Part shown: positions 39,701-48,568 of the stretch, piece by piece
How the letters are laid out: the number at the start of each line of letters is the position of its first letter
Position numbering within the stretch: the first letter of the stretch is position 1
Assembly: GCF_965638725.1 (NCBI RefSeq)
Contig: NC_134955.1
Coordinates: 6,926,316-6,990,315 of the forward strand
DNA: 64,000 bases
Source of the DNA: Aptenodytes patagonicus
Lineage: Eukaryota > Chordata > Aves > Sphenisciformes > Spheniscidae
Reading direction: 5' to 3'
The notes under the pieces: model-generated
The model's input: only the letters and a program-made list of their open reading frames with translations
Database searches by the model: none
Told to the model about the DNA's origin: nothing
Program-made: the position numbers and the translations under genes

Positions 39701-40865
39701 ATGTAGTAGTTTGAGCTGAGTGCTACAGAACTTCAAGGTACATGAACAAAATTGCTTATTAGGAAGGAGTAAAAGGAAAGGTAACAGAAAACCTGAAACA
39801 GGAGGGACCATAAACTGGCTAATACCCTTTGCACTCTGAAGCTTCCATTTGAACACTTTCCCTGGACTTCTAGCACTTTTTTCAACAAATGCTTGTAAGA
39901 AAAGTTCAGTGTGGTCCACATTCCTTCACTGCTCTCCGTGGAAGTTTGAGAACCACCCAGGAACCCTGCACCCCCGTGAAGCTCAGCTGTCCTTCCCTTA
40001 CCCCCACTGGCACTTTTAGCTCAGTTCAGTCTTGCTAGTTACATCCACCATCAGTTACTGCACAGATCTGTGACGTTTCCATTGCAAAGGTCGTATCCCA
40101 GAATGAGACAGGCAGTCCCTGCTCTTCCCCCTTCTATTTTAAAGGCAGGAACAAAAATTATTCTCCTGTCAGGCAGAGGAGATCCCAAGGGAAAGAAGGC
40201 AAATTAAGTTTGCGTATAATTAAAAGGGAATGAAATTAAGCCACTGGAACAAGAACTGTGCAATGCATACACACAAAACTGACTCTGGATATAGCTATAT
40301 ACACTAGGCAAAATAGCCCTTTAGTCTCTAAGAACATTTAAAAGGATGACAGGAACGGCTGTAGCTTTTTAACTTGCAAACACCCTGAGGCTCAGGTCAA
40401 CAGCTTCTAGATAGTTTACAAACCCATGAAAATACTCAACTGCCCGTAGAAAAGACTGCCATAACCTGCGACTTCCCAAGATATCGTAAAAAGGGAACGA
40501 GGCGCCTAGAGCGCTTATCTATGCAAACAAATCTACACTTATGTGAAATAATCTTCCGTCCCCAACAAAGGCCTCAAGCGGAGGGAGGCGAGTACGGGAG
40601 TCCGGCTCCTCACGCAAGGGGCGGCCCCAAGCTCCCTGCTCGAACCTGGGCCCAGACGCAGGGGTTACCTATCGCCTCGCCGGCTCCGCGAGGCCGCCGC
40701 CCGCTCCTCCTCCTCGCCGCTCGGGGAGCTGGGGCGGGACGCGGGGGAGGGCGGGGAGCAGCCGGAGAGACTGAGGGGCTCCTCGCCCTCGGAGCTGGCG
40801 GAGGACGGCGGGCTGAGGCGGGCGGCCCTCCTCCTCCTGCCGCGGGTCCGGGCGCCGCTGCTCAT
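15500..40865 (-). CDS. CCDC34: CCDC34, coiled-coil domain-containing protein 34 (gene-level entry, six coding exons)
   Basis: This entry summarises the whole gene; exons are listed separately. Six exons with clean GT-AG borders join in frame into 954 nt, giving 317 residues plus a stop. The order is an acidic, Ser/Arg-rich N-terminus (about residues 1-85), the conserved [13 protein letters not shown] segment (about 89-101), a long Glu/Lys-rich helical coiled coil (about 100-235), and a Pro-rich tail containing NPIPWKP and PPPKE that ends at LCRKQF. The middle and tail match vertebrate CCDC34. The N-terminus is shorter than and unlike the mammalian one (human protein about 373 residues). In mammals CCDC34 is linked to cilia and sperm flagellum assembly. 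The CpG-island promoter lies just upstream, and LGR4 is the co-oriented upstream neighbour. All introns are phase-compatible and I see no frame break. Confidence 0.95.
15715..19181. other. CCDC34 introns 5 and 4, nothing else recognised
   Basis: Intron 5 is 15,715-17,346 and intron 4 is 17,489-19,181; exon 5 lies between them. Both are AT-rich, with short A and T runs. I see no transposon, RNA gene or embedded coding sequence in them. Confidence 0.6.
17347..17488 (-). CDS. CCDC34: CCDC34 exon 5
   Basis: The 142-nt exon has acceptor TTTTTAG at 17,489-17,495 and donor GTTTGT from 17,346 down. It opens in phase 0 and ends after the first base of a Gly codon. It encodes the end of the coiled coil ([19 protein letters not shown]), then [20 protein letters not shown]. 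The KxFxEWLxNA-KPRP stretch is conserved in CCDC34 proteins and marks the shift from helix to tail. Confidence 0.95.
19182..19340 (-). CDS. CCDC34: CCDC34 exon 4
   Basis: This 159-nt, phase 0-0 exon has acceptor CATGTAG and donor GTATTAAT. Its 53 codons are almost entirely Glu, Lys, Arg and Ala with spaced leucines, as in the core of the coiled coil. [12 protein letters not shown] near its 3' end is one of the repeated K-x-EWL-KK units of this family. The exon is frame-neutral, so skipping it would shorten the coil without a frameshift. Confidence 0.95.
20396..20645 (-). mobile_element. CR1 LINE fragment (3' end, 5'-truncated)
   Basis: It starts at the left with AGAATCATAGAATCATTAAGG, the CR1 terminal repeat plus tail, and continues through the conserved CTTCCCTGGGCAGCCTGTTCC and TCTAAACCTCCCCTGG blocks. 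It breaks off at GAGGCCATT near 20,645. The element's sense strand is minus, the same as CCDC34. It closely resembles the left half of the CR1 at 55.56 kb, so both probably belong to one subfamily. The copy is too short to encode anything. Confidence 0.92.
23450..23645 (+). mobile_element. Probable ancient 5S-rRNA-derived SINE (SINE3 class, AmnSINE1-like) relic
   Basis: Positions 23,450-23,540 align by eye with a 5S rRNA sequence in order: GCCTGCGG, then CACTGCTCTGGGC, GATCCTATC, CTCGGAACCTAA, and GGGCTAGGTCGGTACTTGGA. The last covers the 5S box-C region and the TAGTACTTGGATGGG segment. The next 100 bp (GGTGACTCAGTAGG, CTGAGTCAGTACCAAACCAG, GTGTCTCA) resemble the body of 5S-headed SINEs found in fish, reptiles and other amniotes. 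The promoter boxes are diverged, so the copy is not an active 5S gene. Family assignment is from memory and needs a repeat-library search. It sits in CCDC34 intron 3, antisense to the gene. Confidence 0.6.
26242..27123 (+). mobile_element. Solo LTR of an endogenous retrovirus, ERVL-type, interrupted by a CR1
   Basis: It begins TGTACTGG and ends CCACAACA (TG...CA), with a perfect 5-bp target duplication ATATA at 26,237-26,241 and 27,124-27,128. Five-bp duplications are typical of ERVL-class insertions. The inner sequence (TTTTGGATTTGTG, GTTGATAACACA, GAGTTTTCTCACTTTTAC, CTCTCCCCCATCCCACT) is a familiar neoavian LTR. Bases 26,641-26,945 are an inserted CR1, so the LTR proper is about 578 bp. 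No primer-binding site or retroviral coding sequence follows, so this is a solo LTR left by recombination. It is antisense to CCDC34. Confidence 0.93.
26641..26945 (+). mobile_element. CR1 LINE fragment nested in the LTR
   Basis: It ends on the right with ACCATTCTATGATTCTATGAT, the CR1 3' terminus, so it reads on plus. It includes the reverse-transcriptase C-terminal stretch ([24 protein letters not shown] and the GLKVFKARL-like end) in a 72-codon open frame at 26,638-26,856. It splits the LTR between its AAATGA and AATTCCTTATTTTGC halves. The CR1 must therefore have inserted after the retrovirus. It is severely 5'-truncated. Confidence 0.93.
28702..29012. repeat. Low-complexity cluster: G-rich, T26, C-rich and A-rich tracts
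   Basis: Plus-strand order is a G-rich tract with G6 and G5 runs (28,703-28,745), a T9 run near 28,757, a T26 homopolymer (28,868-28,893), a C-rich tract (28,978-29,005) and an A-rich tract. The G-rich and C-rich tracts face each other in complementary sense. They could adopt G-quadruplex or slipped structures on either strand. No gene is present. Confidence 0.85.
29903..30441 (+). mobile_element. Solo LTR of an endogenous retrovirus, ERVL-type
   Basis: It begins TGTTCTGG and ends CCACGACA, flanked by a perfect 5-bp duplication GCTAT (29,898-29,902 and 30,442-30,446). It has a CRE-like TGACATCA at 30,139, a TATATAA box at 30,154, and an ATTAAA polyadenylation signal at 30,303 preceded by an ATT-rich stretch. 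It resembles the LTR at 26.2 kb but differs in its centre (ATT repeats replace the TTTGCTTTGC segment), so it is a related subfamily. Its own target duplication shows it is an independent insertion and not the partner of the 26.2-kb LTR. It is antisense to CCDC34. Confidence 0.93.
32908..33015 (-). CDS. CCDC34: CCDC34 exon 3
   Basis: This 108-nt, phase 0-0 exon has acceptor TAATTAG and donor GTAAATATT. It encodes 36 residues of coiled coil ending [17 protein letters not shown]. The [12 protein letters not shown] block is highly conserved in vertebrate CCDC34. Like exon 4 it is frame-neutral. Confidence 0.95.
34971..36116 (+). mobile_element. Long solo LTR of an endogenous retrovirus with internal tandem repeats
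   Basis: It begins TGTTGGGTTTGCG and ends GTCAACCCACCACA, so the ends form the inverted pair TGTTGGGTT / AACCCACCACA typical of an LTR. A TATTTAA box lies near 35,150 and AATAAA at 35,925-35,930, followed by a GT-rich stretch. It is about 1.15 kb. At 35,447-35,686 there are five tandem units of 45-54 bp. I could not find a perfect target duplication (left CAAACA, right CATATT), so its class stays open. No primer-binding site or viral gene follows. Long open frames cross it on both strands (35.0-35.7 kb) and I treat these as repeat artefacts. It is antisense to CCDC34. Confidence 0.87.
35447..35686 (+). repeat. Five-unit tandem repeat inside the LTR
   Basis: Unit lengths run 54, 48, 48, 45 and 45 bp, each starting with a GCTGGAGCAG-like core and carrying a CCATGGG-like core. 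All lengths are multiples of three, so the plus frame stays open through the array, reading roughly CWSR...DPW, CWRS...[11 protein letters not shown]...SPWEG and TLEKF...LPWEG. Adjacent units differ at many positions, so the array is old. Confidence 0.85.
36690..36822 (-). CDS. CCDC34: CCDC34 exon 2
   Basis: This 133-nt exon has acceptor TTAATTCAG and donor GTGAATAC. Its first base completes an Arg codon begun in exon 1. It encodes [19 protein letters not shown], then [20 protein letters not shown]. The [12 protein letters not shown] motif is the strongest CCDC34 signature in the protein and marks the start of the coiled coil. It ends in phase 0. Confidence 0.95.
36823..40668. other. CCDC34 intron 1, nothing else recognised
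   Basis: This is 3.8 kb of mostly AT-rich sequence, with a somewhat GC-richer patch at 38.09-38.34 kb that has an 81-codon chance frame. I found no transposon or conserved element that I can name. The GC content rises sharply at the promoter side, near 40.55 kb. Confidence 0.6.
40669..40865 (-). CDS. CCDC34: CCDC34 exon 1 (start codon exon)
   Basis: ATG is at 40,863-40,865 with G at -3. The donor GTAACC begins at 40,668. The 197-nt coding part encodes [20 protein letters not shown], then a Ser/Glu/Pro-rich stretch ([10 protein letters not shown]...[17 protein letters not shown]). It is low-complexity and acidic/basic, with no clear match to the mammalian N-terminus. The start choice therefore rests on frame continuity with exon 2 and the lack of a better in-frame ATG nearby. 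The exon is extremely GC-rich, unlike exons 2-6. Confidence 0.82.
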
Positions 40866-41014
40866 GCCGGCGGGTGGAACCCGAGGGAGACGGCGGCGGT
40901 TAGCGGCGGTTAACGGCCGCCTCCCGCCCGCCCGTCACAGCAGAGCGGCGGCCTCCGGCAGGCGCAGACGGCACGGCACCACCCGCGCTCCCGGCGGCCC
41001 CCGCGGCTCCCCCC

Positions 41015-41028
41015 GCCGCCATGGCAAC
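41015..41028. promoter_or_regulatory. RFX X-box-like site (one strong half-site)
   Basis: GCCGCC-AT-GGCAAC has the X-box layout of two inverted half-sites with a 2-bp spacer. The right half (GGCAAC, or GTTGCC on minus) is perfect, while the left half is weak. It lies about 150 bp upstream of the CCDC34 start codon inside the CpG island. RFX factors control ciliary genes, which fits CCDC34's role. Function is inferred. Confidence 0.45.
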
Positions 41029-43478
41029 CGGGACGCCGCGCCGCCAATCGCCTCCCTCCGCGCCTGCACCCGCCTCAGCCGCCGCCTCCCCGCCTGAGGG
41101 AGCAGCGAGCGGGCGGCCCCCGGCCCCGCGGCGTGCCTCACCTTCCAGCCGCCGCTACCCCGCGGGCTCTGCGGCCGCCTTCCTGTGCGGCGGGGGCTGA
41201 GGCAGCGCCTGGCAAGAGACACAGGGGAAACACGGGGGCAGAACCGGCGGCCGCCGGTTTTGTGTCGACGGGTGAAGCCCTCCCAGCACACGCTCTCCCG
41301 GGGTGAGGGAGGAACGCCGGCCCAGGGGAGGCAGCAGGCCCCGCAACCGCCTGCCTGCATGGTCACCTCCACGGTGATCACCAAGACTCGCCTATGCTAA
41401 TTTATATGAACTCTTTTCAGCGGTTCTTTCTTACTTAATAACATTTTTGCACATTTACCAGTTCAAATAAACAGGAACCAGCAACCTCATCCACAGGTGA
41501 TGATTCCAATACATCAGAAGAAGGTAGCTTAGCATTTTCTAACAGCCACGTCAAAGTTTGTAATCTATCCTTATATTAAACTGCACCATCCCATTTCAGT
41601 CTGCACAATTAGAATCTTGTTTCTGATTTAAAGTTCTAAAGACTTGTTTTTCATACACCTCTGCTAGGCTAACGGCGTCCTTTCCCTTCCCTCCTATCAG
41701 TTAATTCTCCAGTGAGTCTACAACTGTTTGTTCTAAATAAAACAGGTTTGGGTTTTTTTATACATGCCTGTCCTTTCTTGTTTGCCACTAGATACTTTGT
41801 CAGTATTCCACCACGGTTCCAAATCCCAGCAACACAGTCCCTCTTCACGGCCCATGTTGGGCCACCTTGACTGCCTTTTTAGCCAAATCCTTAAGCAGGA
41901 TCAGCAACAATCGTATATATCACCAAAGCTTTTCATTGCCTTCGGATCTCATCTACCAAGGAGATAACCACTGACTAGCAGTGCGTAGCTTTTTATAACT
42001 TCATTGAGTCATTTTGCTGTGGCTGACTAAGCAGAAGGGTTACTGATATTAACGATAATAGAAGTTTGAAAGTGGTTGTAAATTTGGTTGCTATATTGAT
42101 ATAATTGTTCTTGCCAAGATTCTCCAGGTAGGTGATTAAACTCACCTACAAGAATACAAGAAATGTATTTTTAGTGGGATAGGCAAGTTGAAATATAAGC
42201 AACAGTATTCAAAATGCTTTGTCTGAAATGGGAAAGTCATTTGTGACATTTGAGGCAATTGACTTGCCATAAAAATTGAATTTCACTGGTTCAACGATAT
42301 AAAAAGGCCATCAAACCTACACAACCATTGTGTGTGCCTAGACACCACCAAAAATGAGTGCCGTGAGGTGGGAGACATTTCAAAGCCGTCATTAACAGTC
42401 CTAAAGAATGCCCAAATGATCATACTCGGGAATTTTAAGATGGGCTGTTTGGTGCTTGGGCTGCAGATTCACGGGTATCCGAATCCATCATTTCTCTACT
42501 GAGAGGGCTGGATCTCTCCTGTCTCTCAGGAGCACATACTTCTCCCTCCCTCTTGCTCTCCGGACCCTTCACTGAGCCACATTACCTTACTTACTTAGTA
42601 GAAAAACATCCAACTCTTTGGCCAAGCAACTTGGGGTCTGGTCTGAGCAAGTTAAAGCTCAGGGAGACATCTGACAAGCGCTGAGGCCAAAACAAGGCAA
42701 GTACCAGGAGTGCACGGCCACAAAGCGGAAGGAAGGGAGAGGCAGAGGTGAGGTGTGAGGGATTTCCCCCTTTCAGTGGTGGAGCTTCTTAATTTGGCTT
42801 ACCATCTCATGGGAACTGCAGTTTTGGCAGCTTGGAGAAATATCATTATGGTTTCTGTAAGGAAAAAAATGAATGTTACCCTATAGCTGGTAATATGTGC
42901 TGATAACCAGCTGATCATCTGGAATGGTTTTCCAGCAAGTTGAAAAATACAAAATAGGCCTGAATGAATCTCTGATCTAAGCACTCCTGTAACATTGACT
43001 ACATCGTCATGCAGCAAATTGATATTCATGATGTTAAAACAACTCTAGCCACTTGCGGTAAATTGTTGAGCTGATCATCATCAAATAGATTCAAGTATTA
43101 CTAGCTAGAGTCTCTAACAGACAACAAATTACACCTGTTCAAATAATTTAAGCTGACGATTCAGGTATTGGAAACAGCAGAATATCACTAGAACCTGAAT
43201 TTCGTGCCAAGTAAAGTTACAAGAAAATTTCAAATCGGACCGAATTCTTAGGACACAAAGTGCACAATGCAATGCCTCAGCTTTGTTAAACACAAACCAT
43301 CTATAGTTCTACATGAATGTCTGTGTGTGTGCTGCAGGCAGCTAAGAAGTAAAAGTATAAAAGTTGTTGACTACATGGCTAAACAAGCACTGTGAGCAAA
43401 GCTTCACATCATGGCGGGCATGAAAACTTCCAAGTATTTCAACAGGCTGCAGACCAAGGTAATTTCAAAACATCTCAC

Positions 43479-43517
43479 GAAGGCTTGATAAGAAGGCTTG
43501 ATATGAAGGCTTGAAAA
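43479..43517 (+). repeat. Three-unit 13-bp tandem repeat
   Basis: The units are GAAGGCTTGATAA, GAAGGCTTGATAT and GAAGGCTTGAAAA. The first ten bases are identical in all three. Confidence 0.95.
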
Positions 43518-45490
43518 CCTCCCCCGACCTTAAAGTCCATTTCATAGCAAAAACTGGCAACAGTCTTAAATTAATAGAAAAAAGAAAAAAAGATGTCCTG
43601 TCTCACTGAATTGAAGAATTCTGGAGCTCACTGCACTGGGCATCTCTCGCTTCTGATGAAGGCCCACAGCTGTTCATCTAGCATGGCCAGAAACTGTGAC
43701 ATGGATGTCTCAAGGCAAGGCAGCAGCCAGCTGCACTCTTGCCAAAGACACAAACTTTTGAGTCTTTCTCTTCCCTCCCTGTAGTATTATACGGAATAAG
43801 ATAATTCCTTGGGGATTCGAGAACAGGAATTGGGCAAACAGCTTCTATTAACAAACCTTAGTATTGTGACAAGGTACCAGAGTTTATGCATTGAGACTGC
43901 CTATACAGAGGGTGGCAAAAGCCAGTTCACCTTTCGGGGAATTAAAACATCGTTAGTGGAATGGCGGAAGCATCCAACTTTGACAAGAAGTGAAAGTATA
44001 AAATAATATCGCCGTTACCCCTCTTCCTACTGTTCTGCCCAGCTTGTGAAGCCAGCTCCACAGTCACTGCACCCTAGTTAATACAGGCAAGGTAAGAGCC
44101 CAAACAACGTCATTTTGTAAAATACTAACGATTGAAACAACAATCCTGCAGGTTCAGGTACACAACTCCTATGGCCATAGAAGGACTGACAAGCAGACAA
44201 ATGGCACGTTACAAGGACATGCTTCATGGCAAAACCTTAATTCTGTGAACTTAGTGCCATAATAGGAAAGTCTGCCTCTAAAAAGCATCTGCCGTGGCAG
44301 GAATTAAGTGCCAACGCTGCTAGAGCCTATGGGCAAAATCAAACTGACACAAGCACAAAAGTTGCCACAAACAACTGAGTGTAGTGAATAAATATACACA
44401 CCCTCCTCTGGTTGTTACCGTTGTGAAAAATCAGCCTAATTTCTCACCAAAGAAATGACAAAAACTGCATTCAGTCTTTCAGTGCTCACTGAATCAACAC
44501 CATCGTAGACAGTGGAAGAAGTGCTTTAAGCTACGTAGCAACAGGGAGTTAAATTCAGAGTAAACACAGAGCGATATGTTCACAGACCTATACTTTCTGT
44601 TTGTTCAGTCATGCCAATCAGCGTGTCTGAACATCCAAATGCTCCTGACAAATTGCTCACAAGTAATCCCTAATTGCCATCCACAGTATTTGAAAAACCA
44701 TTCTACATGGAAAGTGATGTCAAGAAAGCAATTTTACAGGTAACAAACAGAGAAATTAATTAAATTCTAGGCATAAATCAACTACCCTGAATCACTAACT
44801 ACCCAGATTTGACAACTCTGAAATATTTGAACTTGCCAACTCTTCTTTATGAAATAGTTGAATTTTAAAAATTCAACTGTAACCTGATAAACTCAGTCTC
44901 CGAAAACGTAAGAGCCATCAGAAGGAAACCTCTTAGTTCAACTTGATTAACACTAGCCAGAAGTAATTAAAAGAATCAGATGAGATTGCTTTCAGATGTA
45001 ATGTCTAGTTCCACACTTGCATTCAGGAACACAGAAAAAGCATAAAAATAATCCTACTGAAAAAAAAAGTACTAAATTTAGGCACAAACTAAGGCTTAGA
45101 CAACATGCCTGAAGTTTGTTGCCTAAGCATACATTTATGAAGAAAATGTTTATCTTAATTTTACTTGCAACCTGGAAAAAAAAAACAAAACAGAAAACTT
45201 GAACCAAATGTAGTCAAATTTAAGAAGTCTTCCCGAGTCTTCAGATTTTCCCGTGTGGGGAAAAATGGTGCAGGAGCCATGGCAGTGAGGAAGAAAGCTA
45301 CTTGGCTCCGCACTCAGTATCAGAGCCGAACGAGCACTGCCTATACTCATCTGCTGGCTATTTTTGTGCCTGCATTTGTAGTTCTGCTTGACCAGAGGCT
45401 GTGAAATCTGAGAGGTCTTGGATTGCTTCAGTTTTCCTTCACGGTACAGTGTATTCTCATCTTTGCAATACCCAGCCCAGATGCTGTTGA

Positions 45491-45539
45491 TTGGATTGAT
45501 TTTTTGATCAATCCAACAATTGATCCAATTGATCAATTG
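45491..45539. repeat. Two back-to-back perfect inverted repeats
   Basis: TTGGATTGAT (45,491-45,500) pairs with ATCAATCCAA (45,507-45,516) across a 6-nt loop. Directly after it, CAATTGATC (45,517-45,525) pairs with GATCAATTG (45,531-45,539) across a 5-nt loop. All arms match perfectly, and no other base lies between the two hairpins. Confidence 0.95.
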
Positions 45540-47885
45540 TTGATTGATGTGGAGCCATCTGCTTTCAAGGAATGAGGCCTTGAGAAGGTGAGAATTTCTC
45601 TCTTGGTTAGGGGAATGTTGCAAGAACTCTATGAAACACATTTATATTCAAATCCCATCTTTTTGAATCAATAGCAGGATCTCCTCAACTCTGTTGTTTT
45701 ACATTAGTTGGAGATCACAGCCCTGCTGCTTTTGAACAGCCTTCGGTTGGTCAGCTAGTTTATGCTTCTGCACAAAGTCTTTACCTCTTTTAAAGCTTCA
45801 GTTATTAACAGATTTAGTTGTTCATTTTGGGGCTGAAATTTTCAAAAGACACTTACAGGTTATACTTTTGTTACTGGAAACCAGTGAGACACTTCGTATT
45901 TTGTTACCTTCAAATCTAAATAATTTTCCCTATAGTAAATGCCACAGCGACCGGTAACTAGTATTTCTTAGGTAAAACCTAAAGTATGGTATTTTATAGT
46001 AATGTAGTGCCATGAATGCAACACATGAAATGTGTCCATTCAACCTCCAAGTTCTTACAGTATACAACCGTAAAGACGACAGTAATTTGTGATGTATTAT
46101 CCCATTTCAGATTTAATTAATTTCCTTATTTACTGAACTATCTTCAACTGAACTCTAGTGCTAAAAGTAAATCGGTCAGATTCTACTGTATGATATGTGA
46201 AAGGTAGTATTAAAAAAATCTTTTGCTACAAATAAACTTCTTAAGCTAGCAGTAAAAGATCAAAAGCATCTATGTAATTAAAAATTATTAAATTGAGAAA
46301 CAAACTCTGCATTGTGCTTTTAATTAAAAAGATTACCCTGTAAATTAAAACTGAAGGCTTAAAAATAGTAATCAAGGTCAAAAGAATTATTGGAGAAACG
46401 TATCTTTGTATAACACTGAAATTTCCGAGTAAATTTATTAATAAACACAGGAAATTCTACTGGAAAGAAATGAAAAAGGGCAAAAGGGATCTAGACCAAA
46501 AAGTTGCTAAGTAGATGCATAAAAAGGCTCCATTTCAAATTGAGAGATCTCACCAGCCTACTGCCACAGAGCAGGCTAATAGCTGTCCGTAAGAAATTAC
46601 TCTAAAGGGGGGGGAAGGTAGGGAACACCTTAGCAACAACTTCGGTGATTTTATTTGTGACTCTGTCCCCCTGCAGAAAGCTGCTTCCTCACAACAGCAG
46701 AAGATGAGGAAGGAAAACAAACAAACAAACAGACAAAATGTTCTCCTTGCCGTAAGTTTTCCTTTATTTAAAGTCAACAGCAAATTCTTTTTGTCTGCTA
46801 AATCCAGCGTTGGGAGCTCAGTACAACAGTTGTTTAGAGGGGTTTAGAAGCAAGGTACGTGACATTGTTCTTGCAGTGACAGTTTCAGCTAGCTTGACTC
46901 TAGGAAATCAGAGGATTTGTTTCCTGCAGACACCCCAGAAGAGTAGAACTTCTGAATTTTCAGTTGTTTGAGTTATCAAAACTGAAATTAGGAAGCTTTG
47001 CCCAGCTGAGGAGATGGCTGCCCGGGTGACAGCTCTGAAAGCCACTTGTACAGAGGTAACCAAAAAACCGCACGCATTACTAACACAGCACAGCTTTAAG
47101 GCAAGTTGTCCCCACATATTTGGTACCACTTTTGGAGCGGGGAGGAGAGGGAGCGAGTTCTCAGCGGATGGCTTTCTATTGCGGCTATGAACATCTGAAC
47201 ATTATGCCCTGCTACCGAGATCAGCTTGTCCAGCAAAGACACGACAAAGGAGGCATTAAATACCTGGTGGCTGGATTTCTCCGGGTTCTCCTTATAGGAT
47301 CGTCCATGGGTGTTGGGCACGTGGTGATGCTGAGGCAGGCAAGTTTTGCAGCACTGCTTCTTGACGGGTTGATTTTAGTAGCCAGTGCCTGTATTCTTTC
47401 ACCTCTACCAGCAGATAAAACCTGCGTGTGTTGGAAGACACTGGGCTGACTGCATTAAAAACTAACCGTTAGCGTAACTGTAACTTCAAAAACATATCGA
47501 TGTATAAATTAAATACTGTAACTCCAAATAGACCGCATCTGAGCATTTTAATAGCATTTTAGTGAAGACTCATTCGTAAAACAGAAGAAGAAATAAATCC
47601 ATACTCAGGAACATTGTTTGAAATTGATAGTTGGACTTCCTTCCCTACCGATCATGAAATGGCATCTGACATTTATTGTCCTTTTTGAGAAGTATTCTCG
47701 TTACCTGTGACTGGTTGGCCAACAGAGGGAGTGTGGAACAGACTGGGACTCTTACAAAACTGTGGCTAAAAAAACCCCCCACAACTCTCAGCATGGAAAT
47801 AGTATCAAAACCAAAATCATCATCTCTATGATTTTCCAAGCCATACTAAAAACATTTCAACTCAAATACAATATGCAATAATGTC

Positions 47886-47891
47886 TTTATT
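47886..47891 (-). terminator. LGR4: Predicted distal LGR4 polyadenylation signal (AATAAA)
   Basis: A canonical AATAAA on minus is followed within 20-45 nt by T-rich sequence (ATGTTTTTAG on minus). No canonical signal in a better context was noticed immediately beyond it. Confidence 0.55.
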
Positions 47892-48390
47892 AAAGAGATT
47901 GCTTTATAAGAGGGCAAACACTTCTCTGAAGGTTTTAACCTTTTGCATGCCAAGAGTCAGCATTAGTCCGAGATCATAAATCCACTTGTAAATTGGCAAC
48001 TTTCTTACTTCGCTGGCAATTCTTTCCCAAAATTCTCACCACACGTAGTGGAGAGCAGATGACACGTTATTCATGCTCAATAATTTTACATGTGCACCAT
48101 TTTCAGCCTTAACTTTTGAAAAACAGAGATAAATAACAATCGATATTCATGTACCCTTTATTTGCTTTCAGTGTAACATTCCATGCTAATTGCAGATGTA
48201 ATATTCATGAGTAAATATAAGAATTAACAACTCTGGGTTGGTTTTCTTCTCTTTTGTTTTTACATGTGAATATTTTGGCTTACAAAATTAACAGCATACA
48301 GTAAATAATCCTCCCATACTTTATACAAACTACATGATTTTGATATACAAGGATTCTGTTTTTATTACAGTGACAATATACAACCATGTC

Positions 48391-48398
48391 TATTTACA
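48391..48398 (-). promoter_or_regulatory. Pumilio recognition motif UGUAAAUA in the LGR4 3' UTR
   Basis: This is an exact match to the UGUANAUA consensus on the mRNA strand. Confidence 0.5.
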
Positions 48399-48560
48399 AC
48401 GCAAAAAGTATATAAACCACATTTTAAACATTCTGCTACTGGCAGCCACTATTGTTTAGGAGGTAGCTTTAATTAACAAAATGAACTGAAGCCACATTTC
48501 CCATCATGTGTTCTATCAAATAATTTACAATACAAAGATAAAAATTCATTGTATGAACAG

Positions 48561-48568
48561 TATATACA
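48561..48568 (-). promoter_or_regulatory. Pumilio recognition motif UGUAUAUA in the LGR4 3' UTR
   Basis: This is an exact match to UGUANAUA on the mRNA strand, 170 nt upstream (in mRNA order) of the 48,391 site. Confidence 0.5.

Larger units (their letters stand above)
40560..41345. promoter_or_regulatory. CCDC34: CpG-island promoter of CCDC34
   Basis: GC and CpG content jump well above the surrounding AT-rich DNA across this interval. It covers CCDC34 exon 1, its 5' UTR and the upstream flank. There is no obvious TATA box, as is usual for a CpG-island promoter. An X-box-like site lies at 41,015-41,028. The transcription start is probably within about 41.0-41.2 kb, but it cannot be fixed from sequence alone. 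The many open frames here on both strands simply reflect the scarcity of stop codons in GC-rich DNA. Confidence 0.88.
41400..47870. other. Intergenic DNA between LGR4 and CCDC34
   Basis: No gene or named transposon is recognisable. It contains a three-unit 13-bp tandem repeat at 43,479-43,517 and two adjacent hairpins at 45,491-45,539. A slightly GC-richer patch lies at 42.44-42.76 kb. The longest frames (163 codons on minus at 45,150-45,641; 109 codons on plus at 47,120-47,449) have no family features and are not called as genes. Confidence 0.6.

Noticed and set aside
40521..41400. Frames up to 149 codons around the CCDC34 promoter
   Set aside because: GC-rich DNA has few stop codons. Only the minus frame from 40,865 continues in phase across the exon 1 splice site.
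43411..43457. Possible small coding exon (ATGGCGGGCATG, ending in AAG before GTAATT)
   Set aside because: It has a fair start context and a donor-like end, but no partner exon, promoter or family match was found, so chance is more likely.
45150..45641. 163-codon minus-strand frame as a gene
   Set aside because: It runs through the hairpin repeats and has an irregular composition with no domain, no splice context and no promoter signal.
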